Source: Cinchona pubescens
Lineage: Eukaryota; Streptophyta; Magnoliopsida; Gentianales; Rubiaceae
DNA length: 64,000 bases
Reading direction: 5' to 3'
Assembly (NCBI GenBank): GCA_025175665.1
Contig: JANKKI010000268.1
Coordinates: 843,501-907,500, forward strand
This document shows, in pieces, positions 46,982 to 57,301 of this stretch (position 1 is the first letter of the stretch; each line of letters begins with the position of its first letter). A program made the position numbers and the translations under genes. The notes below the pieces were generated by a model, which worked only from the letters and a program-made list of their open reading frames with translations, was not told where the DNA came from and made no database searches.

Positions 46982-47487
46982 TGTTGCAAAATAGACTATT
47001 TTTTAGGTAAGTTTGTTTTGTGTGGAAAGTATATAGTTTTCTAATAGTTTACTTACTTCGAACACAGTTTCCAAATAATTTCCTATTTTTATAGGGTTAG
47101 GTTGTAAGATAAGTAATTTCCTATTATTACTTGGAGGGTTGACCAAGTAGTGTTCCCTATAAATAGATGGATTGGTTAACTACAAAGACAATACAAGAGG
47201 ATAAAATAAGTTAAGAGTCATGTAGTCCTATACTTGTGGTGAGCGTGTTCTTGGGAGTAAGAGTAGTTATACAAGAGTTACGTTTGGGATTTAAGTTGTA
47301 TTCTTGTATGCGTATTTTCTCTCATAATAATGAACATGTTTTCTCTCATGGATGTAAGCTTGGTAATTAAGTCAAATCACGTTAGATCTTGTATCTCACT
47401 CATATTTCATGTTGTGACATGTTTTTCCTTAAATTGTTGTGTTCTTGATTCTCAATAGTTGTGTTTGTTCTGCATTTGACTTCAATA
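46982..47487 (+). repeat. 5' LTR of copia element
   Basis: Aligns with the two halves of the 3' LTR across 48705-48806 and 50102-50504 (for example ATTTCCTATTATTACTTGGA and ATTTCATGTTGTGA). It contains CCCTATAAATAGATGG, a TATA-box-like site near 47155, and CTCATAATAATGAACATG near the RNA 3' end. Confidence 0.88.
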
Positions 47488-48704
47488 AATTGGTATAAGA
47501 GTTTGGTTGGTTTTTGGTCAACTATTAAGATCAATTGGGTCAGTGGCTATTCTACAATTTTAATAGAATGTACAAGTTTTACTCTTTGGGATTCAAGAGT
47601 AAAGGAAATTCTTGTTCAGCAAAGCTTGGCAAGAGGAGTTGAAGGGAAAGGATGGGAAGCCAGCAAGCTTGAAGGATGATGAATGGAAAGAGTTGGAACC
47701 ATTGTGCATAAATTCGATTTGATTTTTTTTTTTTTTTTTTTGCAGACACAATAGAATTTTGGATTATCTCAAAAAGTTTGTGTCCAAATCTGGGTGGAAA
47801 ATTAGACCCTTTTACTTCTTACCCCAGGGTTCCTGATTCCAACTAAAGTGTGGTAACATCTCTGCTGTATGGAAAGACACTTCGGAGAACGAGAATGTAA
47901 AGTCATCCTTTATCTATAAAGAAGGCAAAACAGAATGAAGCACAAGAAGCTCCACTGATTGCTCAAGGAGATAATCGAAAAGAAAGGATACTTGACTGGT
48001 AAATCTAATGTAGGTGGTTCAAAGGTCAAGGAAAAAGGTGGTGTCTAGTGTTGATTTTGACATAATGCAGGAAATCGTATAAGATGTGCTCACAATCCCC
48101 AAAAGTTTGCATACTTCTTCCGTGTTGGACTTTAGATTCTAGTTGTGTTTCACGTGTGTTCTTGATTAGAATATTTTGATATGCTTCAACTAAAGAAGGC
48201 AAGTTTTTTGTCTTGGAGTGAAGAGTATATACACTTTTGAAGTCATGGGTGTTAGAGTGAGAAAATCAAAATATTATATGGAGTGCTTCGTTCTTTCAGT
48301 GGTATGGTATATGTCCCAAATATATGAAAGAATCTAATTTTCTTAAGCCTGTTAGATTTTGAGGTTATGAATTTTTTGTTGCAAGTGGAGTCTTGAAAAT
48401 CACGCATGGGTGGACAGTCCTGTAGGAAGAGAAGAAGTATTGTTATTTGTATCATTTGGCTACTTCAATGGGTAGGAAGCGGAGAGATCAAAGGTTGTTT
48501 TGAAGTTGGAAATGAATTAATTGGAGGCTGGAATTGGTTAGTTATACATGTTTATTAGCCAATTAGATCAATTGGAAACATGATATTGTCTCTTGTACTG
48601 ATTCGCTGTGTGTAACTAGTCACCATATTAATTAGTGGTGAAAGGTAAATAGTTATATGTTTTTGTTGGTTTTCATTTGATAAAAGAAATAATTTCAAAG
48701 TTGG
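47488..48704 (+). pseudogene. Copia gag/protease remnants
   Basis: After the primer site, the gag start WYKSLVGFW...KLEG-DDEWKELEPLC is followed by a T-run interruption and, much later, by MVYVPNI-stop-KNLIFLS and a frame-shifted FVASGVLKITHGWTV-like stretch, typical of the segment between protease and integrase. The junction then goes straight towards the 3' LTR. No functional protein. Confidence 0.6.
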
Positions 48705-48806
48705 AGATTTATAGAAATTTCTTTTAGTCAAGTTTGCTTTGTATGGAGAGTAAGTAGTTTTCTAATAATTTACTTATTTGGAGTAGTTGCCAAATAATTC
48801 CCTATT

Positions 48807-50101
48807 AGGTAAATTCCTCATATATCTCCTGTGGTTTGGCCATTTCCACATAGCTCTTATATAGTTTAAAAATATAAAAATATTCCCTCGTAGTTTTGCT
48901 TTAAGTGTCCAATAGACGGAAAATATACTTCACTGCACATACTCGTCAACTAGGTTAATAGGCCCCTGTGCCATTTTTCCCTTTTTAAAGATAATCATCT
49001 TTTTTTAAAATTTTAAAAGACCTTGAGAGTAGAAAAGGAAAAAAAATGAAAATTTTGTAAAAGGAATAAGAAAAAACCTTTCTTCTTCCATCTTTTTCTC
49101 TTAAACTCCATAACCACCACCTCTCTAACCCTTATCCACCACCACATCTCCTCCTCTACCTACTTCACCACCCACTCCCTCTACCACCAATCACTTCTCT
49201 CTGTTCTACTATCTCTACCTTGCCACCTTTTTTCTTCCCATGCCACTTTCCTCCCTTAACCCCTATAGAACTAGATCCATGCCACCTTCCCCGTCCCCCT
49301 GCTTTACCACTCTTACCTGGCCAATCTCCTCCCTTATTTGCCATCACTTTCCCTTAGCCCTTACACAACTAGATCCATGCCACCCTCCTTCTCTCCCTGC
49401 TCTATCACCCCTACCCTGCCAACCTTCTTTCTTTCCTACCATCTGTTCATCTCCTAGCCCCTCTCTACCTTCCTCTCATCTAGCCGCATTCCCTACCAAA
49501 TCTACCACATTTTTCCCTCCCTCCCTTCCTCTTCCTTGTCAAGTTTATGAAGACTCAATGGTTTTGTATATACTAAATATTCTTCCTATGCTAGGGTGGG
49601 GATCAGAGTGAAGTAGAGGTTGGTTACTAGGAGACTTTGGGTTGTGGAGGAGATGGTGCGGCTATGATGAGAGTGGGTAAAGTGGTGAGAGGGCGGTGGA
49701 GAGCTGGGGAAAAAAGAGAAGGGTGGGGGTTGGTCATTGTAGGTGGTGGAGGAAGATAGAATGTGGTTGCAGGAGTGGGAGGTACTAGCTATGGAAGAGA
49801 TAGGGTTTTTGGATTTACAAATTCCTAGATTTTGGACAATTGTATTTTGTCCCATATTATTTCAATACAAATTATTTGGTATTTTAATAAGGGGTAATTT
49901 GGGAAGAAATGTCCAAATATGTCAAAATTTTTAGAACCAGATGCTTTACTCACGTGTGGCATGCAAACTTCTGTTACTTGGAGTACTTTCCATCTACTAG
50001 ACAATTAAACCAAAAGTATAGAGATGTTCATAAGTTTTTATACCATATGGAGGTCATGTAAAAAATAGTCAAACTATAGGGGTGTAAGTAAAATTTACCC
50101 C
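48807..50101. mobile_element. MULE-type non-autonomous TIR element in the copia 3' LTR
   Basis: The ends are AGGTAAATTCCTCATATATC (left) and, reversed, GGGGTAAATTTTACTTACAC (right), with further inverted similarity inside (CTCCTCCACCACC-type text on both arms). TTCCCTATT (48798-48806) and TTTCCTATT (50102-50110) form a 9-bp duplication with one mismatch. The other LTR preserves the empty site (TTTCCTATT once, near 47080). A 9-bp duplication fits the Mutator superfamily. The open frame at 49240-49611 is Pro/Ser-rich low complexity. Confidence 0.85.
49250..49440. repeat. CT-rich ~100-bp tandem duplication
   Basis: CCTTAACCCCTATAGAACTA...GATCCATGCCACCTTCC recurs about 100 bases later as CCTTAGCCCTTACACAACTA...GATCCATGCCACCCTCC, inside the TIR element. 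Confidence 0.75.
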
Positions 50102-50509
50102 TTTCCTATTCGTATAGTTGTTATCCAGTTAGATTATAAGACAAGTTATTTCCTATTATTACTTAGAGTAGTGACCAAGTAATGTTCCTTATAAATAGGT
50201 AAATTGGCTAACTACAAAGACACAACACAAGATGAGAAAATATAAGTTAGGAACCATGTATTCCTATACTTGTGGTAAGAGTGGTTATACAAAGGTTGGA
50301 TTTGGGATTAAAATTGTATTCTTGTATATGTTTTCTCTCATAATAAAGAATGGGTTTTCTTTCCTTAGACATAGGCTTGGTAATTAAGGTGAATCATGTT
50401 AAATCTTATGTGTCACTTATATTTCATGTTGTGATTAGTTTTTCTTTAAATTGTTGTGTTCTTGATTCTTAATAGTTGTGTTTATTCCGCGTTTAATTCT
50501 AACATGCAT

Positions 50510-50854
50510 TGGTTTCAAGTTTCAATGATTCAATCTACTTGCAAGAGAGCAAAATGACCTTAGAAAGCTCAAGGACCTGTTACTTCTAAATGCTACAGAG
50601 TCTTTTGTCCTATAATCTGTCACACTTTACTGTTCCACTGCCAAATAAACTGTCAAGATTCTGTGAAGTAATTTTAGTGGAGTAATCTTGACAGTTCATT
50701 TAGAAGTGTACTAGGGAGTAGAACAAGATATGCGACAGAAAATCCTTAGTAGTTTTAAATACTAACCTCAGTTTGGGAAGACTAATATGGTCTCGTAAGT
50801 TGGCTTTCCTTCTCTATTTTTTTCTCTTCTAGTTAATGCCTCAAATAAAGAATA
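50510..50854. other. Spacer with short inverted repeat
   Basis: AAACTGTCAAGATT (near 50647) and AATCTTGACAGTT (near 50685) form a stem with a loop of about 26 bases. No gene is seen. Confidence 0.6.
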
Positions 50855-52184
50855 GGGTAAAAAACTTCAATGGCCCTTGAACTTTTACGATAGTTTCATA
50901 ATTCAAACCTCATTTTGACTCTAGTACTTAAATTTGTATATTTTAGCCTTTTCGTCGATTTTATACATTAAAATTAATGGATCGAGGGTTAAATTTGTCA
51001 ATTCAGTCTAATTCATTACCAAAATGATATAGTTTTGTCCAAACTCTATAAAATATAAACTACTGAGTACAATGTACAACTTAATAAAATATTTATCTAA
51101 TTTTTCCTCTTTTTCCATCCAAGCTTGAAAAGCGAGACACAAAATTACTCGATACTCGAATAGAACTAGACTCGATAAGAGTTCATTTAGGATTGATTCG
51201 TCAATAATCAAGCCAAGTTTGAATAAAATTTAATGTTTGTTAACTTTTTTTTGTTCCACTCAAACTTGGCTTAATAAGTTAAAAACTTTAAATTTCTGTG
51301 TAAAAAAATTAAACCACTCGAACTCAATTCGAGTTCAATTCGATAAAAGTTTATTTGGATTCGGGTTAAAAGATAAACAAACCAATTTTGAATGAAATCA
51401 AACAATCAAACAACTTTAAATACTAAATGTTTGACTGATTTATATTTATTTACACCCCTACTCCCATCCTATAACCTCCTCAACCTCTCTCCCTTTCCCT
51501 TCATTTCACCACTAAGGGTGTAAATAAATATAAATAAGTCAAACACTCTAATCTTCAAACTTGTTTGATTATTTAACTAATTTGTAATTTTGTTTAACTT
51601 GTATATCTTTCGAGGCGAATTCAAAAGAATTTTAATAGAGCTAGAAAAATCTAATTGAACTCGAATAGCTTGAATGTTTTGCATATAAATTAAAAAAAAT
51701 TAACTTATCGAGCCAAACACAAAAATTAATAAACACTAAATTTTATTTTAAGTTTGACTTGATTATTAACAAAGAAAATTCAAATGACATCTTATCGAAC
51801 CGATTTCGATTCGAGTATTTAGTTGTTTTGTTCTATTTTTGTTCTATTCACCAATGCTAGTGGTGAAGAGATAGGGAAGTAGTAGTGTGAAGAGAGGAAG
51901 AGGAAGAGGGAGAGAGAAATTCAAGAGTATCTGGGGGTGGGGAGATGAAAAATTAAAGATTTATATTTTTAATTTTTAATATAGAATTTGGGCTAAACTC
52001 ATTGGTTTTGATGATAAACATGGATGAATTGACAAATTGAACCCTCAATCCATTAACAATGTCTAAAATTAATAGACTAAAAATATGTACTTTTAAAAGT
52101 ATGAGGGCCAAAATGAAATATTTAATAATTCAGGGTAAAATATAACTGCTGTGTAAGAGTTCAGGGTCATTGTGTTTTTTACCC
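50855..52184. mobile_element. Long palindromic foldback element (1.33 kb)
   Basis: Starts GGGTAAAAAACTTCAATGGC; the reversed end reads GGGTAAAAAACACAATGACC. The inverted match continues inward through most of both halves: TAATCAAGCCAAGTTTGAAT (left) and TAATCAAGTCAAACTTAAAA (right, reversed), then ATTTATATTTATTTACACCC on both arms near the centre (about 51445-51530). TAAAGAATA and TACATAATA flank it (7 of 9 bases equal), which could be a decayed 9-bp duplication. No ORF. Confidence 0.85.
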
Positions 52185-52826
52185 TACATAATATAAATGA
52201 TAATAAACTGCCATTCAGAGAAACATTTTCATTTAAACCCAAAATCATTTACTCTCCAACATCCAGCCTAATGTTTCTCTAACAGAAAAGCTATCAAAAG
52301 GAAATACCAATATCTACAACTCATTAGACCAGAGTTATGGAAAAATATTGGGGAAAACTATTCACCAAACAATATTTTTTAAATTATTATTTAATACATT
52401 TTTTTTTTTACTTTTTTTTTTTTAAAACCCACCTCTACCCCTACCCTCCAATGACTTGAACTCATGTCCAATAGGTCATAGGAGATGTGTTTTGCTACCT
52501 AAATTACACTTCGTTCTCTTTCCACACATTTTTCTTTCCTTATGTTATCTACATACATTTATTACAATATCTAATTCTAAATAATAATCTAAATAATATC
52601 ACAAATCATATTTGTCCAAATGGACACTTTTAATAGGTCAAGGAAAGTAAATACTTAGGTAAACTTATTATTAGTCAAAAAAATTTTAAGTGAATCGGCT
52701 CTATAGTAGTTATCGTGAACCCCTTAGTCATGTGGGTGATGGTGGACCAAGAGAATTATGACATCTACCATAGTTCTAATCTACTTAAGAATTTCCCAAC
52801 TTAGTCTAGGATAACCCATAGACATT
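52185..52826. other. Unassigned spacer
   Basis: AT-rich sequence with T runs near 52400. No gene or repeat is recognised. Confidence 0.4.
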
Positions 52827-52931
52827 GTGACTGTTGAACCCCAGTTATGATAATCATGTTTTGATGATGACCAAATCGCACTAATTGTTTGAAAAGGGTG
52901 CAGAAAAACAAAACAACTAGAAGACTCCACG

Positions 52932-53203
52932 GACGCAAATGACTGTCCGAAAGACAGAGTTTCGGATGATGGTAATCGTCCGACACAAGGAAATTGAAGC
53001 AAGCCTCGGACGAAGAACAGTGTCCGATCATATTTCTAGAAGACTTTACTTCGATCGGACGCATGTTCGGACGCATCCTCGGACGTCCGAACGAATACCC
53101 TCAGAGAACGGACGCAGTGTCGGACGCAAGGTTTAGCATCGGCCGTCCGAACGGTCCAACGGTTGGTTTGTTCGGACGCCACTCTTGCTGCATCGGCCGT
53201 CCG
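52932..53203. promoter_or_regulatory. Cluster of twelve CGGACG/CGTCCG hexamers in the copia LTR
   Basis: Twelve exact CGGACG or CGTCCG sites (plus two near matches GTCCGA) fall within 272 bases upstream of the LTR's TATA-like site, in both orientations, often as TCGGACGC; one forms the palindrome TCGGACGTCCGA. CpG is otherwise scarce in this window. GCATCGGCCGTCCGAA with GGTCCAACGG is also duplicated at 53137 and 53190. The position fits an LTR promoter; function is unknown. Confidence 0.7.
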
Positions 53204-54401
53204 AAAGGTCCAACGGCTAGTTTTCCAGTAAACAGAAAATAGCCGTTGGGAAGTTGTTGGAAACAGATATTTGGCAACTATAAATACCCCTAGGTCTGAA
53301 TTAAGCAACAAGAGACTTCTACATTGATTACAAATAACTCTTGAGCTATTTGGGAGAAATAGTGGGAACAAGTGTTGTAATAGTGTAGGTAGTTTTGTGA
53401 AAAGAGCTTAAAAGTGTAAGAGTTCTTCAAGTGTAAAAGTGGAGAGATAATGTGAAACCCAGTATTTTAATAGCCTTGTTCTTTGATTTTAACTGGTTTA
53501 AAATGTTTTTCATATTATTTTTAGTCATTAAACTTCAACTTATTCGTTTTTCAATTCGGCAAATTTTTCGGTTTACATTTCGGTACCGGCGGGTAAACGG
53601 GTCAAAAATTGGACTAAGTGTAATTAGTGCATTGTGGTGTGTGAGTGTTTTATGATGGCTGAATTATTCAGAAAAAAATGATAATTTAGTAGCAAAAATT
53701 AGTTTTTGGGTTAAATAGTCAACTTGGAGACTATTTGGTCAATGGGGAACTATTTGGGTCAACTTTGGAAGTTCTTTTTAGTCTTCTTCTTGCTTGTTTC
53801 TTCCTCATTTTCTCCAGCTGCTGGCTGAAATTCTCTCCTTCATTTTCCCCAAAAATTTTCTTGGATTTCAAGTAGGAATCACTTGGAAGGTAAGATTTTA
53901 TGTATTTTAGCATTTATGGCTTATGGGCTTTATGATTCAAGCTTTAATTTCAAGTTTTGTAGGATTCTTTATGGCTGAAATAAACCCTCTTTGCAGCCTT
54001 ATTAGTTATGATTTATGTATGTTATGGGTTGTTTTTAGTGTTTTGGAGGTTGGGAAGTGATTGGGGTTGATTTTTAACAACTTTCCATGGTTAGATTACA
54101 AATTTTAAGATTATGAGTTAGGGTTTTGTCTTCCATATGTGCCCTAGAATGTTATGCTATGAATGCTTATGTCTATGCACATATTATGATGTTTTAAGAG
54201 TGTTTTAAGGTTAGTTTGGATAGGAATTGATTTCCCTTCATTTTGTAAGTAAGCGGAAGTTTGGCGCAACTAGGATAATTTGGATAATTGGTTATGTTTA
54301 AAGGGTCTTTAATGATCTTTTGATGGTTTTAGGTGTTTTCCATTGTTGTGGAATGCTATTGATATAGTCCCGGCTATTGCTCCGGTGAATCTTTCCGTTT
54401 A

Positions 54402-54560
54402 TGGATTTTGTTGGTTGAATATGTTGTTTTGAGTTGGGTTGTAACCAAGGTCCCTTGAATACCTTGGAAATGGATTTTGTTGGTTGGTTGAATATGTTGT
54501 TTTGAGTTGGGTTGTAACCAAGGTCCCTTGAATACCTTGGAATTGGATTTTGTTGGCAGG
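54402..54560. repeat. ~70-bp tandem duplication in the solo LTR
   Basis: TGGATTTTGTTGGTTGAATA...GTAACCAAGGTCCCTTGAAT...ACCTTGGAA occurs at 54402 and again at 54471, with a partial third start at 54544. Confidence 0.92.
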
Positions 54561-55467
54561 GAGGATAGCCTAATTATAGCCTAGGGAGAGGTGAAGTTTT
54601 TCGGTTTTTCGGGAAAACGAGCTTATTATCTCCTAATCTAGTCATGTACGAATTTGAGGGATTAACTAAGTGTTTTGACTGGGGTTTTAGCTTGTCGAAG
54701 TTGGTCGAAATTGTGAAAAGGTCATTTTTGACCAAAGAGTCATTGGTGTCGTTTTCTATCGTTTCGCGTCATTTTCGCTTCCCTAGTCATTCTTTAACTT
54801 CTACATCTCTTCTAAGAGTCCTCTTATATCTGTTTTAGGTACCACGCCACCTACCGCCGGCGATCGCGTTCAGTGATCATTTGGGCAGTTTTTACTTTGA
54901 TAGGTGGGTAACATAGACCCTCTTCCACTTGTATTTTGTTTAACGACTTTCGAAATATGTTTGGATGGATTTTAGAATGTGTATGATGTTTGGAACTGCA
55001 CTTTTACCAAGTTTTGGAACTATTACATATGAAATAGGGACCAAGCTATTTTATATTAATCAATTGATATGTTTGCAAACTCTTTTGATATGAAAGCATT
55101 TTATGACTGTTTTGGCTCATAGGTGACCTAGGTATATAATTTTGGATGTGTTTGGAAATGTTTGATTTGTGGAGAACCGGTTCTATAGTCCGGTTCCATG
55201 GGACTCAATGGTGACTGCTGTGACTGCTATGAACTATTTGACTGCGGGGTCTTGTGATGGGATAACTTGACCTCCCGGTCAGACTAGTAGGTATGGTAGA
55301 TTACTAGATCTGACTAGTACTATAGGTCATACCTTCGAGCCTAAAAGATACTCATGCTATTTTATTATATTCTGGATTTGAAACTGTACTTGGATTTATT
55401 CGCTATGCTTTAGCATACTATGTTTTGAAATGATTGGATCTTTTTGGCTATGTTTTGGACATGCCTG

Positions 55468-55555
55468 ACGTTTAAATGGCATGAGACATTTTAGAAACTA
55501 CTTATGATTATGATTTATTGACGTTTAAATGGCATGAGACATTTTAGAAACTGTT
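55468..55555. repeat. 51-bp tandem duplication in the solo LTR
   Basis: TGACGTTTAAATGGCATGAG followed by ACATTTTAGAAACT occurs at 55468 and 55519. Confidence 0.92.
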
Positions 55556-56727
55556 TCATGACTATGGTTTTCGCAAATGTTATTATCTTTATGTTTTCTT
55601 TTTATCGAAATGCTTGGCCCCATTTGAAGAGCTTTTATGATATCCACTGAGCTAGTTAAGCTCACCCCACATGATTTATAATTTTTCAGATTAGGTGCTC
55701 GTTTTTGACTCTCAAACGAAAAGAGCAGCTTTTAGATTTTCCTCAGATAAATAATCTAGAGGATGCAAATCCAGAATATAATGAAAAGCTTCTCTTTTGT
55801 TTGGAGAAGGTAGTGTATTAGATAGGTTTTGTATTGATGAACCTTGTTTTTGTTGTAGCATCTTTTGTACTAAGAAGGAATTTTGTAATTCGTATTTTTG
55901 TGTAAAATGAAATATTCGGTTTTATAGTTAAATAATGGTTTGATGGTTCTATAACATTGCGGTTAAGTTTGTTGCTTTGTTCGTTTGTGCCTTGCGCTTT
56001 GGTCCGGTGTACCATTAGCGCGGCGTGTTACGGTCCCGTTTTTGGGGCGTGACAGATAACGATTGTAACAAAGGGAGGTTGTGAGTGTAAAACTCTTGAC
56101 TCAACTAAAGGTAATTAGTGTGAGCAAGAGTGATCCTCATTTGTGTACAAGAGGTTATTGTCTCACCTACTTTGAAGAGATTTTTAGTGGCTAAACTTCA
56201 AGTTGTAAACCTGAATTGGTAGTTGCCTTGTAAGAAGCAATTTGTAGTTGAAAGCTCCAAGCTTGAGAAGCTTGGGAGTTTGGTTTGATTCTCTTAATCT
56301 CAATATTCTTATTTGTTCTTTAAGCTTAAATTGTTGAATATCTATTGTATTCATTTGTGCTTAAGTTTTCATTTGGTGCATAAAGTTTGTATTTTCATTA
56401 AGCACTTAAAAAGGTTTGTTTTTAGATACAACCTAATTCACCCCCCTCTTAGGTTGCTTTTGGGGCCAACAGTGACTATTACAGGAATCATTTGTACAAT
56501 GTGATGTCAGATAACAATTATAATACCTCACGTTGGTGATGTAAATTGACACTACATGACTAATATAACTTCTTACCAATGTAATTTTTTGAATAACCAT
56601 AAAATCTACTAGTAGACCCGTAAGCTAAACATACAAGATTTTCCCACAAGGAAACTCGAAGATGTGCCACTATTATATGTGAAAGATAAAAATTAATTTT
56701 CTTTTTCCTGTTAAAAAAAAAGAAGAT

Positions 56728-57296
56728 TAAGGGTGTTTTTGTTTGGATTAAAAATATATTTTTTTGGGGAAATATTTTCCTTAAAAAATATTTTACATGA
56801 AAAAGTCTATTTTTCATACAATTTTTCGCTATTCGGTTGACAAAATGAAAATATTTTTAAATAATTTTTTTTAAAGATTTCATCTTTAATTTTATGAATA
56901 CAAGTTAAAAAAAACTTATAACAATGGTAATAAATACCTTACAAGTAATTGTGGTTAATAAAAGTATGATTTTGTACACAATTAAATGGTAGTACAATGT
57001 ATTAATAAAATATGCATAATGATAGTTATATTAGTGTGGGATTTATGATTAAGAGCAAACGAATGGAAAAGAATTGAAAACGAAAATAAGTTTAGCAAAT
57101 GAAATTGTAAAAGTAAGTATTTGAGATTTAATGTCACTCTTGAATTATCCGAAAAATAATCTACGGTCAAAAATTTCGTAAGTTATTTTCAACCAAAAGA
57201 AGAAAAATTGAAAAATATTTTACACTGTAATTAATATTTTTTGGTGTTTGACACTAAAAAAATTACTGAAAAATATTTTCAACGAACACATCCTAA
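56728..57296. mobile_element. MITE with hAT-like ends
   Basis: Left end TAAGGGTGTTTTTGTTTGG; right end, reversed, CTTAGGATGTGTTCGTTGAA. Both continue into AAATATTTTTC-rich arms (ATTTTACATGAAAAAGTC; TTTTACACTGTAAT). No clear target duplication; assignment to hAT is tentative. Confidence 0.6.
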
Positions 57297-57301
57297 GTTT
57301 C

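Larger units (their letters stand above)
46982..50504 (+). mobile_element. Internally deleted Ty1/copia element
   Basis: The 5' LTR (46982-47487), a primer site reading TTGGTATAAGAG, a 1.2-kb interior and a 3' LTR (about 48705-50504) that has itself been hit by a TIR element. A perfect 5-bp target duplication TGCAT flanks it (46977-46981 and 50505-50509), with TG...CA at the outer ends. The interior keeps a gag start (DDEWKELEPLCINSI near 47670-47710) and the end of the protease/GAG-pre-integrase region (near 48300-48460: FSGMVYVPN, then a frame break and KITHGWTVL), but integrase, RT and RNase H are missing. Confidence 0.88.
48705..50504 (+). repeat. 3' LTR of copia element, split by a TIR element
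   Basis: LTR halves 48705-48806 and 50102-50504 match the uninterrupted 5' LTR. The LTR ends TTCTAACA and is followed by TGCAT. Confidence 0.85.
53451..56054 (+). mobile_element. 2.6-kb Ty3-type solo LTR
   Basis: Starts TGTGAAACCCAG and ends GGGGCGTGACA, with GATAA on both sides (53446-53450 and 56055-56059), a perfect 5-bp duplication. The TG...CA ends, TGTGA/TCACA symmetry and absence of coding identify a single long LTR left by recombination. Length and the GGGGCGTGACA end suggest a chromovirus with long LTRs (Tekay/Del type), which is an inference. It carries two small tandem duplications. Confidence 0.85.
52832..56471 (+). mobile_element. Copia-type solo LTR (~1.03 kb) with nested solo LTR
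   Basis: Begins TGTTGAACCCCAGTTATG and ends GGTTGCTTTTGGGGCCAACA. GTGAC flanks it on both sides (52827-52831 and 56472-56476), a perfect 5-bp target duplication. Removing the nested LTR and its 5-bp duplication leaves about 1031 bp, an LTR with no internal domain. AACTATAAATACCCC (near 53278) looks like its TATA box. The CACCCCCCTCTTAGG stretch near the end is typical of plant copia LTRs. The short open frames at 52.78-53.37 kb are not genes. Confidence 0.88.

Noticed and set aside
49240..49611. 123-codon Pro/Ser-rich ORF
   Set aside because: Encoded by a CT-rich tandem duplication inside a TIR element; the antisense strand gives a Gly-rich equivalent.
50855..52184. Helitron
   Set aside because: The ends are inverted repeats; no TC...CTRR termini or 3' hairpin next to CTRR were seen.
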